From assembly GCA_937860165.1 (NCBI GenBank), contig CALMBE010000425.1:1-13126 (forward strand): DNA of 13,126 nucleotides, given 5' to 3'. This DNA is from an uncultured Planctomycetaceae bacterium. GTDB taxonomy: Bacteria > Planctomycetota > Planctomycetia > Pirellulales > Lacipirellulaceae. A program made the position numbers and the translations under genes. The first letter of the stretch is position 1; each line of letters starts with the position of its first letter. Shown one piece after another: positions 6,551 to 13,027 of the stretch. Below the pieces are notes generated by a model. That model saw only the letters and a list, made by a program, of their open reading frames with translations, did not search any database and was not told the origin of the DNA.

Positions 6551-7495
6551 CTAGCGCTTCTTCTTGGAGCCCTCCTCATAGGCACGCACAATATCCTGTA
6601 CCAAGCGATGTCGCACAATGTCCTCGGTCGATAGATGAATCTTCGCGAAGCCGTCGATGTCGCGTAATCGCGAAAGGGCGTCAATCAACCCACTTTTCGT
6701 GTGGGGTGGCAAGTCGACTTGTGTCGTATCGCCGGAAACGACTACCTGCGAACCTTCCCCCATGCGAGTGAGAAACATCTTCATCTGGGCAACAGTGGTA
6801 TTTTGAGCTTCGTCCATGATGATGAACGCATTGTTGAGCGTGCGACCTCGCATGTAGGCCAACGGGATCACTTCGATCACGTCTTCATCCGTGTAACGCT
6901 GGATTTGGTCGCGGTCGATCATGTCTCCCAAGGCGTCCAAGAGTGGTCGCAGGTAGGGATTGATCTTGGCCTGCAAGTCACCCGGCAAGAACCCCAGGCT
7001 CTCCCCCGCCTCAACCGCTGGTCGCACGAGCACTAGCTTCCGCACGCGATGCGCACGCAACGCTTCGACCGCCGTCGCCACGGCCAAGTAAGTCTTTCCT
7101 GTCCCCGCCGGACCTGTGCAAAACACCAAGGCATTTTCGCGGATCGTCCGTAAGTAGTCTGCCTGTCCACGAGTCCGAGGGTGGATGAGTTTTCCCCCCC
7201 GCACACTGATGGGTTCAATCCGGTGAACCTGCTCGCCATTGGTAATCCGGCGAATGACTTGCTGCACCTGATCATGGTCCAGGGGAAGGCTGCGGCCCAG
7301 CAGGGTCCGCAATTCTTCCAGCACCGCAGTCGCCTGAATGACTGCACCCTCGTCACCATGGACGAAAATCTGACCATCGCGAGCAGTGATGTTGGCAGGA
7401 ATCGCCTCGCGAATCTGTTTAAGATGCTGATCCTTCGTTCCCAAAATCATGATCAGGTTTTCAGGATCACCAACCGAAATGCTTGCTTCTATCAT
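6551..7495 (-). CDS. phoH: PhoH-like ATPase (YbeZ)
   Basis: Cytoplasmic P-loop NTPase of the PhoH family, related to superfamily 1 helicase cores and functionally linked to YbeY and RNA metabolism. At 314 residues it matches the Bacillus protein in size. Walker A is GPAGTGKT at 128-135 and Walker B is FIIMDEAQN at 224-232, followed by VVVSGDTTQVDLP at 251-263, typical of the family. A KH-like/PhoH N-terminal part covers about 1-100. The C-terminus is basic (GSKKKR). ATG 7495 has no Shine-Dalgarno; a short inverted repeat, ACGGCT/AGCCGT at 7503-7523, ends 7 nt before it. It is the first gene of the pgpH-ybeY-CNNM block and any promoter must lie in 7496-7730. No mutation of key residues is seen. 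Confidence 0.95.
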   Translation of the reverse strand: MIEASISVGDPENLIMILGTKDQHLKQIREAIPANITARDGQIFVHGDEGAVIQATAVLEELRTLLGRSLPLDHDQVQQVIRRITNGEQVHRIEPISVRGGKLIHPRTRGQADYLRTIRENALVFCTGPAGTGKTYLAVATAVEALRAHRVRKLVLVRPAVEAGESLGFLPGDLQAKINPYLRPLLDALGDMIDRDQIQRYTDEDVIEVIPLAYMRGRTLNNAFIIMDEAQNTTVAQMKMFLTRMGEGSQVVVSGDTTQVDLPPHTKSGLIDALSRLRDIDGFAKIHLSTEDIVRHRLVQDIVRAYEEGSKKKR

Positions 7496-7502
7496 GCGGG
7501 GG

Positions 7503-7523
7503 ACGGCTTAAGCAGCGAGCCGT
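7503..7523 (-). promoter_or_regulatory. Inverted repeat just before the phoH start
   Basis: ACGGCT (7503-7508) and AGCCGT (7518-7523) form a perfect 6-bp stem with a 9-nt loop, ending 7 nt from the phoH ATG on the minus strand. It could be an mRNA hairpin near the ribosome site or an operator half-site pair. Around it I see an AT-rich stretch, TATATTTAAG (7568-7577 region), but no matching -35 box. Confidence 0.25.
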
Positions 7524-7730
7524 ACAAATCCTCACAGGTCAGAGGTCGTAACAATGTGGACTTACTTAAATATACTCACTAGCCGCCCCTTACGGCCACC
7601 CAAGCTGCCCCACCGCGGGGAAATGACTCAGAAAAGCCGGATTGTATCGGTTTTTCTTTCCGAGATTGGCAAATCTGGCGGAGAGAAAACAGCCGAAGTG
7701 GTAAGACAATCGCCAAAAAAGTGCCCTCCT

Positions 7731-7758
7731 TAGCCGGAGGCAAGCTTGCCTCCGGCTA
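7731..7758 (-). terminator. Perfect 28-nt palindrome after cdsA, probable terminator
   Basis: TAGCCGGAGGCAAG (7731-7744) followed at once by its exact reverse complement. It starts 29 nt after the cdsA stop on the minus strand. Ten nt past the palindrome on that strand is a run of six T (positions 7720-7715 region), so it can act as an intrinsic terminator between the purA-uppS-cdsA and phoH blocks. A zero-spacer palindrome of this kind is also typical of dispersed intergenic repeats, so it may be a repeat copy put to use. Confidence 0.5.
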
Positions 7759-7787
7759 GGGGCGGAATCAGGGGAAGCGTCGAAACA

Positions 7788-8699
7788 CTACGGCCCTACC
7801 AGCCCACTTACCCAAAACAGGTACGCCACGGGTGCCGCGACGAGTAACGAATCGAGCAAATCCAAAACGCCACCGAACCCAGGCAGCCAAGTACTGGAAT
7901 CCTTGACTCCTGCATCGCGTTTTATCAGCGACTCGGCCAAGTCTCCCACCATGCTCGCCAAGCTGACTGTCAATCCGTAAGCCACAGCCCCAAACAGCCA
8001 GGCTCCCCACTCCCTACTACTCGGAATGTTCATAAGTCGCGCCACAGGCCCCAGAGTCACTAGCGCGGCTACTACGGCCAACACCAACCCACCAGCGGCA
8101 CCTTCCCACGTCTTTCCGGGGCTCAGAATGGGTGCCAACTTCCGCTTTCCCCAACGGTGCCCTGCGAAGTAAGCCCCGATGTCAGTAAACTTCACCACTG
8201 CAATCATGGAAAATAAGGCCCACATTCCCCCCGACGCCACATTTCCGCCGACCGGTAAGTGCCGAAGTTGCACTAGGAACCCCAGCAAACCTCCCAGGTA
8301 TAACACCCCAAACGCCCCCGCCGCCAGATTCGCAAGTGTCTTTCCCGGTGCCGAGTAGCGCAACATTTCCGTGACAATACTCACCAAGAGACCTACAACC
8401 AGACCCACTGCCAATAACCCTAGAGTGGCCAGAGGTGAATCCGTTGTTAGTTGCGGCCAACAAATGGGAATGCTGGAGGTCAGAATTGGCGACAGTGTTG
8501 CCAGATGAGAAGTCCACCGATACGGTTCACTCCCATTTTTCCGAAACAGAGCGAGCAATTCTTCCGTGGCTAGAACACACAGAATCACCGCCAACGGAAA
8601 TAGATAAACTCCTGGCCTCCCGGAATGCTCATCCAGCCAGCAAAGTCCGAGGAGCACCACCACTAGGCCCGTGCCGATGATTAGTCGCCAACGTAACAC
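7788..8699 (-). CDS. cdsA: Phosphatidate cytidylyltransferase (CDP-diglyceride synthase)
   Basis: Integral membrane enzyme that makes CDP-diacylglycerol from CTP and phosphatidate, the branch point of phospholipid synthesis. It has 303 residues with about eight hydrophobic segments. The C-terminal half carries FTDIGAYFAGHRWGKRKLAP (171-190) and SPGKTWEG (193-200), then GDLAESLIKRDAGVKD (252-267), LPGFGGVLDLLDS (272-284). Compared with the CDS signature, the His before GG is Phe275 and the Arg of LDR is Leu281; the Lys-Arg, Lys-Asp and both Asp residues (280, 283) remain. The start is GTG 8699 with GAGG 6 nt before it, 24 nt after the uppS stop. It follows purA and uppS as the last gene of the block; a palindrome lies after its stop. 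Function is well supported. Confidence 0.93.
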   Translation of the reverse strand: MLRWRLIIGTGLVVVLLGLCWLDEHSGRPGVYLFPLAVILCVLATEELLALFRKNGSEPYRWTSHLATLSPILTSSIPICWPQLTTDSPLATLGLLAVGLVVGLLVSIVTEMLRYSAPGKTLANLAAGAFGVLYLGGLLGFLVQLRHLPVGGNVASGGMWALFSMIAVVKFTDIGAYFAGHRWGKRKLAPILSPGKTWEGAAGGLVLAVVAALVTLGPVARLMNIPSSREWGAWLFGAVAYGLTVSLASMVGDLAESLIKRDAGVKDSSTWLPGFGGVLDLLDSLLVAAPVAYLFWVSGLVGP

Positions 8700-8723
8700 T
8701 TCACACCTCGCGCGTACGTTGCC

Positions 8724-9473
8724 CTAGTCATCGAGCCCACCAAATTTTCGCTTGCGATTGGCGAAGTCCGCAATCGCCTCATGCAAAGTCGTTTCATCGA
8801 AATCGGGCCAGCAGCTCTGGGTCACCCAAATTTCGGAGTAACTGATCTGCCACAGCAAGAAATTACTCACCCGCAATTCCCCTGCCGTGCGAATTAACAG
8901 GTCCGGATCCTCGGCCCCTGCCGTGTACAAGTGGGCAGAAACGACGTCCTCGTCGATTTCCTCGACGGCAATCTCCCGGGCAGCGATCTTTCCCGCAATT
9001 TTTTGCACCGCGTCGACTATCTCTCCGCGACTCCCATAGTTGATCGCCAAATTCAACCACATCCCCGAGTTCCGACGGCTCATTGAGACCGTATCATCCA
9101 ACTCGCGCAAGACGTGACCAGGAATGTTTTCGCGACGACCAACCATCCGCACCTGAATGTTGTTTTCCATGATCGTTTCCCGCTCCGAGATCATGTACTG
9201 TTGCAGCAGGTGCATGAGAAAGTCGATTTCCTCCTGCGGCCGCTTCCAGTTTTCGCTCGACAAGCAGTAGAGCGTCAGCTGCTCGATCCCCAAAGTCGCG
9301 CATTCCTCTGTAATCTTCCGGACCGTATCGACCCCCAGTCGGTGGCCTTCGGCACGCGGCAAGTCACGCCGCTGAGCCCACCTTCCGTTGCCATCCATGA
9401 TGATTGCAATGTGCCGAGGCCAGCGCTCGCGAGGCACCTCGGCAAGAATCGCTTTAACGCACTTGGCACTCAT
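8724..9473 (-). CDS. uppS: Isoprenyl transferase (undecaprenyl diphosphate synthase)
   Basis: Cytoplasmic cis-prenyltransferase that extends farnesyl diphosphate with isopentenyl diphosphate to the C55 carrier used for cell-envelope polymers. The 249 residues show IAIIMDGNGRWAQRR at 22-36 with catalytic Asp27, RAEGHRLG at 40-47, LYCLSSENWKRP at 68-79, NLAINYGSRGEIVDA at 141-155, and the diphosphate-binding region DLLIRTAGELRVSNFLLWQ at 191-209, followed by SYSEIWV. All expected catalytic residues are present. Residue 200 is Leu where His or Gln is common. ATG 9473 has no Shine-Dalgarno and lies 22 nt after the purA stop. Next comes cdsA at 24 nt, the usual partner. Product chain length is assumed from the family. 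Confidence 0.95.
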   Translation of the reverse strand: MSAKCVKAILAEVPRERWPRHIAIIMDGNGRWAQRRDLPRAEGHRLGVDTVRKITEECATLGIEQLTLYCLSSENWKRPQEEIDFLMHLLQQYMISERETIMENNIQVRMVGRRENIPGHVLRELDDTVSMSRRNSGMWLNLAINYGSRGEIVDAVQKIAGKIAAREIAVEEIDEDVVSAHLYTAGAEDPDLLIRTAGELRVSNFLLWQISYSEIWVTQSCWPDFDETTLHEAIADFANRKRKFGGLDD

Positions 9474-9495
9474 GAATCAATTCGTAACTTTGCGA

Positions 9496-10806
9496 CTAAA
9501 CGGAAAGGGAACTGCCTGCCAACACGGGGATCGTTTGCGCACGATCGGGACCCACCGATACCAATTCGACCGGCAGATTTAGTAACTGAGAAATCCGATC
9601 CAAATACTCATGCGCGGCAACCGGCAAATCTTCCATCGAGCGGGCGCCCGTGAGATCTTCTTGCCAACCTGCTAATGTCTCGTAGATGGGTTTCACTTTG
9701 CGTATTTCGTCGACATGACTCGGGAAAACCGTGGTCCGCTGGCCATCGATTTCGTATGCCGTGCAAATTTTGAGCTCGTCGAATCCGCTGAGCACGTCCA
9801 ACAGCATGATGCAAATCGAATCCACGCCGCTGAGACGTGCGGTATAGCGCACTGCCACGGCATCGAGCCAGCCACATCGCCGCGGTCGCTTAGTAACCGT
9901 TCCATATTCATTGCCTTGATCGCGAATCCGCTGGCCAATGGCATTGTCTTGTTCCGTGGGAAAGGGCCCGCCTCCCACACGGGTGCTGTAGGCTTTGACC
10001 ACACCCATCACGAGCTTAATATATTTGCCTGGCACACCCGAACCATTGGAAATCCCAACCCCCGAACTATTGCTGCTTGTGACAAAGGGGTAAGTCCCGT
10101 GGTCCACATCCAGCAGGGCCCCCTGGGCTCCCTCGAACAAGATCCGCTTACCCTTTTCGGCGGCTGTGAGCAAGAATTCGGTTGTGTCGGTCACATAGGG
10201 CTGCAACCGTTCCGCGTAGGCCCGATACTCGCGGAGAATCGCATCCGCATCGAGCGGCTTGAATTCTTCCGCCGGAAGCATGGAAGCCAGGACGCGATTT
10301 TTTTCCGTGACGATGTGCCGCACTTGATCGGGAAAAGTATCGCGGTACATGTCGCCAAGTCGCACGGCATAGGAACGCCCCACCTTGTCGCGGTAACACG
10401 GACCGATGCCACGTCCCGTGGTGCCGATATTCTCGCCATCGGAAGTGTTGCGATCCATCGCCCGATCTTCGGCAAAGTGCCAGGGAAAAATCACATGCAG
10501 CCGATCGCTCAAGAGCAGATTGTCGAAATCCTGTACCTTGCGTGCTGCTAACTCATCGAGCTCTTCGATGGCCTTGGCGGGATTCATGACGACGCCCCCA
10601 GCAATCACGCAGGTGACCCCTGGTGTGAGCACGCCGCTGGGAAGCAACGACAGCTTGTAAACTTCCCCCCCCACAACCACGGTATGACCTGCGTTGGCCC
10701 CACCTTGATAGCGCACGACGATATCGTGCTCACGGGTAAATAAATCGACGATCTTGCCCTTGGCTTCGTCGCCCCACTGCAAACCGATGATACAAGTACC
10801 TGGCAC
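9496..10806 (-). CDS. purA: Adenylosuccinate synthetase
   Basis: Cytoplasmic GTP-dependent enzyme that joins IMP and aspartate, the first committed step to AMP. With GTG 10806 it has 436 residues (E. coli 432), and catalytic Asp13 (WGDE) and His41 (GGANAGH) then carry the same numbers as in E. coli. Other family segments: TTGRGIGPCYRDKVGR, LFEGAQGALLDVDHGTYPF, TSSNSSGVGI, RVGGGPFPTE and KRPRRCGWLDAVA. GGAGGA lies 8 nt before this GTG, which settles the start; the GTG at 10836 has no such site. In the phosphate loop the usual GDEGKGK is GDEAKGK (Ala15). It is the first gene of the purA-uppS-cdsA block and diverges from the DUF456 gene. Confidence 0.96.
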   Translation of the reverse strand: MPGTCIIGLQWGDEAKGKIVDLFTREHDIVVRYQGGANAGHTVVVGGEVYKLSLLPSGVLTPGVTCVIAGGVVMNPAKAIEELDELAARKVQDFDNLLLSDRLHVIFPWHFAEDRAMDRNTSDGENIGTTGRGIGPCYRDKVGRSYAVRLGDMYRDTFPDQVRHIVTEKNRVLASMLPAEEFKPLDADAILREYRAYAERLQPYVTDTTEFLLTAAEKGKRILFEGAQGALLDVDHGTYPFVTSSNSSGVGISNGSGVPGKYIKLVMGVVKAYSTRVGGGPFPTEQDNAIGQRIRDQGNEYGTVTKRPRRCGWLDAVAVRYTARLSGVDSICIMLLDVLSGFDELKICTAYEIDGQRTTVFPSHVDEIRKVKPIYETLAGWQEDLTGARSMEDLPVAAHEYLDRISQLLNLPVELVSVGPDRAQTIPVLAGSSLSV

Positions 10807-10814
10807 TCGACAGT

Positions 10815-10820
10815 TCCTCC
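10815..10820 (-). promoter_or_regulatory. Shine-Dalgarno GGAGGA for purA
   Basis: GGAGGA on the minus strand, 8 nt before GTG 10806-10804. It is the strongest ribosome site in the window and fixes the purA start 30 nt inside the longest open frame. Confidence 0.8.
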
Positions 10821-10868
10821 GTGGGCTGGAACCCACAGTTTTGAATTTTCAAAACGACCTAAAACGCC

Positions 10869-10896
10869 TTGCTAACTCTGACTCAACACCTACGAT
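10869..10896 (+). promoter_or_regulatory. Weak sigma70-like promoter candidate for the DUF456 gene
   Basis: TTGCTA (10869-10874), 16-nt spacer, TACGAT (10891-10896); four of six matches in each box. Its leader to ATG 10983 would be about 80 nt. Consensus matches of this quality arise by chance. Confidence 0.2.
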
Positions 10897-10909
10897 GAAC
10901 AAACCGCTG

Positions 10910-10915
10910 ATTATA
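10910..10915 (-). promoter_or_regulatory. -10-like TATAAT, candidate promoter of the purA block
   Basis: A perfect TATAAT on the minus strand in the divergent gap, about 100 nt before the purA GTG. No -35 box fits 16-18 nt upstream of it, so this is a candidate only. Confidence 0.3.
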
Positions 10916-10982
10916 ACTCGATCCTCCGCCTGCCGACACGGGGTCGTTTCCGCGAAATTGGGCTCGACCACTGCCAGAATCC

Positions 10983-11528
10983 ATGGCCACCCTATTACCT
11001 TACATCGCACTTGGGCTGTTGCTCCTAGCAGTTGCTGGTGGGTGGCTACTGACTTTGGTTGGAATGCCTGGTAATTGGCTGATGGTGCTGGCTGCTGCCG
11101 GGTACGCCGGATGGGGGGCCCACAGCGGAGCGACCCAGTTAAGTTGGACCACTGTGGCCGCCCTAACTGCTTTGGCGGTGGTCGGGGAACTCACCGAATT
11201 CGCTGCCGGCATCGTCGGTGCCCGTCGAGCAGGAGGGAGTCGCCGGGCGGCGGTTTTTTCGCTCTTGGGATCTTTCGCCGGTGCCCTCATCGGTGCGACC
11301 CTCGGCGTCCCTATCCCTGTCCTTGGCTCGGCGTTGGGGGCCGTCTTGGGGGGAGCCGTGGGGGCCTTTGTAGGAGCCGCTTTCGCAGAACACTCACTCG
11401 GCGAACTCCCCCGACAATCATTCAATGTTGGTCAAGCTGCCTTCTGGGGTCGATTGCTGGGCACCGGAGCAAAAACCGTCATAAGCTCAGTCATGGCGAT
11501 CATCACGTTCATCGCGCTGGCAACTTAA
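10983..11528 (+). CDS. DUF456 family membrane protein
   Basis: Small inner-membrane protein of 181 residues with no known function. It is Gly/Ala rich with hydrophobic segments near 4-24, 29-43, 54-77, 87-108, 110-133 and 160-179. The layout matches DUF456: a first helix ending in VGMPGNW (26-32), a middle basic loop with GARRAGGSRRA (79-89), glycine-zipper-like helices (GSFAGALIGATLGVPIPVLG, then GAVLGGAVGAFVGA) and the C-terminal VGQAAFWGRLLGTGAKTVI (149-167). ATG 10983 has no Shine-Dalgarno. It diverges from purA with a 176-nt gap and is followed by a palindrome and a solute symporter on the same strand; no functional link to either is apparent. Family assignment is by pattern memory. Confidence 0.8.
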   Translation: MATLLPYIALGLLLLAVAGGWLLTLVGMPGNWLMVLAAAGYAGWGAHSGATQLSWTTVAALTALAVVGELTEFAAGIVGARRAGGSRRAAVFSLLGSFAGALIGATLGVPIPVLGSALGAVLGGAVGAFVGAAFAEHSLGELPRQSFNVGQAAFWGRLLGTGAKTVISSVMAIITFIALAT

Positions 11529-11565
11529 CGATATTCTCCCCCGACGCAGTCACACCTCCTGCAAC

Positions 11566-11589
11566 GCCCGGGGATTGCAATCCCCGGGC
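11566..11589 (+). terminator. Perfect 24-nt palindrome after the DUF456 gene
   Basis: GCCCGGGGATTG (11566-11577) followed directly by its reverse complement, 37 nt after the DUF456 stop. It is followed by CTTTACCGATTT, not a clean T tract. It may end the DUF456 transcript or be a dispersed intergenic repeat; the zero-spacer form resembles the palindrome at 7731-7758, though the sequence differs. Confidence 0.4.
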
Positions 11590-11660
11590 TTTACCGATTT
11601 ACCGAATCCCATACACTGGGCAAGTCACTTCTCCCCTCAACTTCTTCCGCGCGATGCCCC

Positions 11661-13001
11661 ATGACCAGCGACTCCAAATCTCTGCCACTCCATACAAAGA
11701 TTCTCTTGGGGTTACTGATCGGAACAGTCTTGGGCCTGGCTGCGCGCGGGATCGCCATCTCGCCCGTCGATGGGGTTGCAACCTCGGGAGGGGGCTTTCG
11801 TGAGTGGCTGGGTGCCAATTTAGAATTCATCGCCACGCATATTGCCGAGCCCGTCGGCAAAATTTTTCTCCGACTGATCATGATGATGGTCATCCCGCTG
11901 GTGGTTTCCGCACTCGCTTTGGGGGTCCTCGAGTTGGGCGATGTCCGGCGGCTCGGCATCGTTGGCCTGAGGACTCTGCTTTACACGCTCATTCTGTCAG
12001 GTTCAGCGGTAGCAATTGGCGTGGGGCTGACAAATTTCTTCCAGCCGGGGAGTACCCTCCCCCCTGAGCAACGCGAACTACTTAGTGAGCGGTATGGGGC
12101 CAAGGCGGCCCAAGCCGTCGCGCAGCGAAAGCAAGCCAAGAACATCCGCGATACACTTCTGGACCTCATCCCCGAGAATCCGCTCCAGGAAGCCGTGGGC
12201 GCGCTCGATGGTTCCTCCAAAGGCAACGGCATGTTGGCCGTCATGTTTTTCTCGCTCTTTCTGGGAGCTGCCTTGGCAGTTACCGGGCCTGTCGCCGATC
12301 CCCTCGTGAAAGTTCTCGAAGGCCTGTTTGCCGTCTCGATGACCGTCATTGGTTGGGCGATGCGAATTGCCCCTTATGGGGTCGCCTGCTTGCTCTTTGC
12401 CATCACTTCGCAAATCGGGTTCGAGATTCTCAAGACCCTCGGCTGGTTCGTGGCCACAGCCCTGGGTGGCATGTTGCTCCAATTCCTCGTCGTCTATTCC
12501 ACCATGTTGTGGTTCGTGGCCAAGCGCAGTCCCCGACAATTTGTCACTGATACCAGCGACGCACTCATTACCGCCTTCGGCACTTCCAGCTCAAACGCCA
12601 CCCTCCCTACGGCACTGCGTGTCGCCGAGGAAAACCTCAAGCTCCCCAAGGAAATCTCGCAGTTCGTGCTCACGATTGGTTCGACTGCCAACCAAAATGG
12701 CACGGCACTCTATGAGGGGGTCGTCGTGCTCTTTCTCGCCCAAGTCTTCGGCGTCGACCTCACCATGTCCCAACAGGTCGTGGTAGTGCTGATGTCGGTT
12801 CTCGCGGGTGTCGGCACTGCTGGGGTTCCTGGCGGTTCGATTCCGCTGATCGTCATTGTGCTACAATCGGTGGGAGTCCCCGGCGAAGGAATCGGTATCA
12901 TCCTCGGAATCGACCGCCTCCTCGACATGTGCCGCACAGTCCTCAACGTCGGCGGCGATCTAGTCCTCGCCGCCTGCGTGGGGCGGCCAAACAAGAGTTA
13001 G
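11661..13001 (+). CDS. Dicarboxylate/amino acid:cation symporter (DAACS, GltP/DctA-like)
   Basis: Inner-membrane transporter of the glutamate transporter fold, taking up acidic amino acids or C4-dicarboxylates with cations. The 446 residues contain the family landmarks: HP1 AFGTSSSNATLP (305-316), TM7 NQNGTALYEG (344-353), HP2 GTAGVPGGSIPL (385-396) and TM8 IDRLLDMCRTVLNVGGD (417-433). Substrate-binding equivalents of archaeal GltPh D394, R397, T398 and N401 are D422, R425, T426 and N429; retained Arg425 favours an acidic substrate. The Na1 residue D405 is D433. By contrast three of five Na3 ligands differ (T109, L112 and N346 in place of Tyr89, Thr92, Asp312), so coupling may differ. Between TM3 and TM4 is a polar insert at about 130-178. 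ATG 11661 has no Shine-Dalgarno. It lies 132 nt after the DUF456 gene with a palindrome between, so it may be its own unit. Substrate unproven. Confidence 0.92.
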   Translation: MTSDSKSLPLHTKILLGLLIGTVLGLAARGIAISPVDGVATSGGGFREWLGANLEFIATHIAEPVGKIFLRLIMMMVIPLVVSALALGVLELGDVRRLGIVGLRTLLYTLILSGSAVAIGVGLTNFFQPGSTLPPEQRELLSERYGAKAAQAVAQRKQAKNIRDTLLDLIPENPLQEAVGALDGSSKGNGMLAVMFFSLFLGAALAVTGPVADPLVKVLEGLFAVSMTVIGWAMRIAPYGVACLLFAITSQIGFEILKTLGWFVATALGGMLLQFLVVYSTMLWFVAKRSPRQFVTDTSDALITAFGTSSSNATLPTALRVAEENLKLPKEISQFVLTIGSTANQNGTALYEGVVVLFLAQVFGVDLTMSQQVVVVLMSVLAGVGTAGVPGGSIPLIVIVLQSVGVPGEGIGIILGIDRLLDMCRTVLNVGGDLVLAACVGRPNKS

Positions 13002-13027
13002 GCAAATTTGGTTCATCAGGAGTTTTA

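Noticed and set aside
9715-10551. 278-codon plus-strand open frame opposite purA
   Set aside because: Long, but wholly antisense to the conserved core of purA; a shadow of codon bias.
10807-10836. Longer purA start at GTG 10836
   Set aside because: GTG 10806 has GGAGGA at 8 nt and puts Asp13 and His41 at the numbers known in E. coli PurA.
11075-11803. 242-codon frame overlapping the DUF456 gene and symporter start
   Set aside because: Arg/Gly/Cys-rich product in a shifted frame of a recognisable membrane protein.
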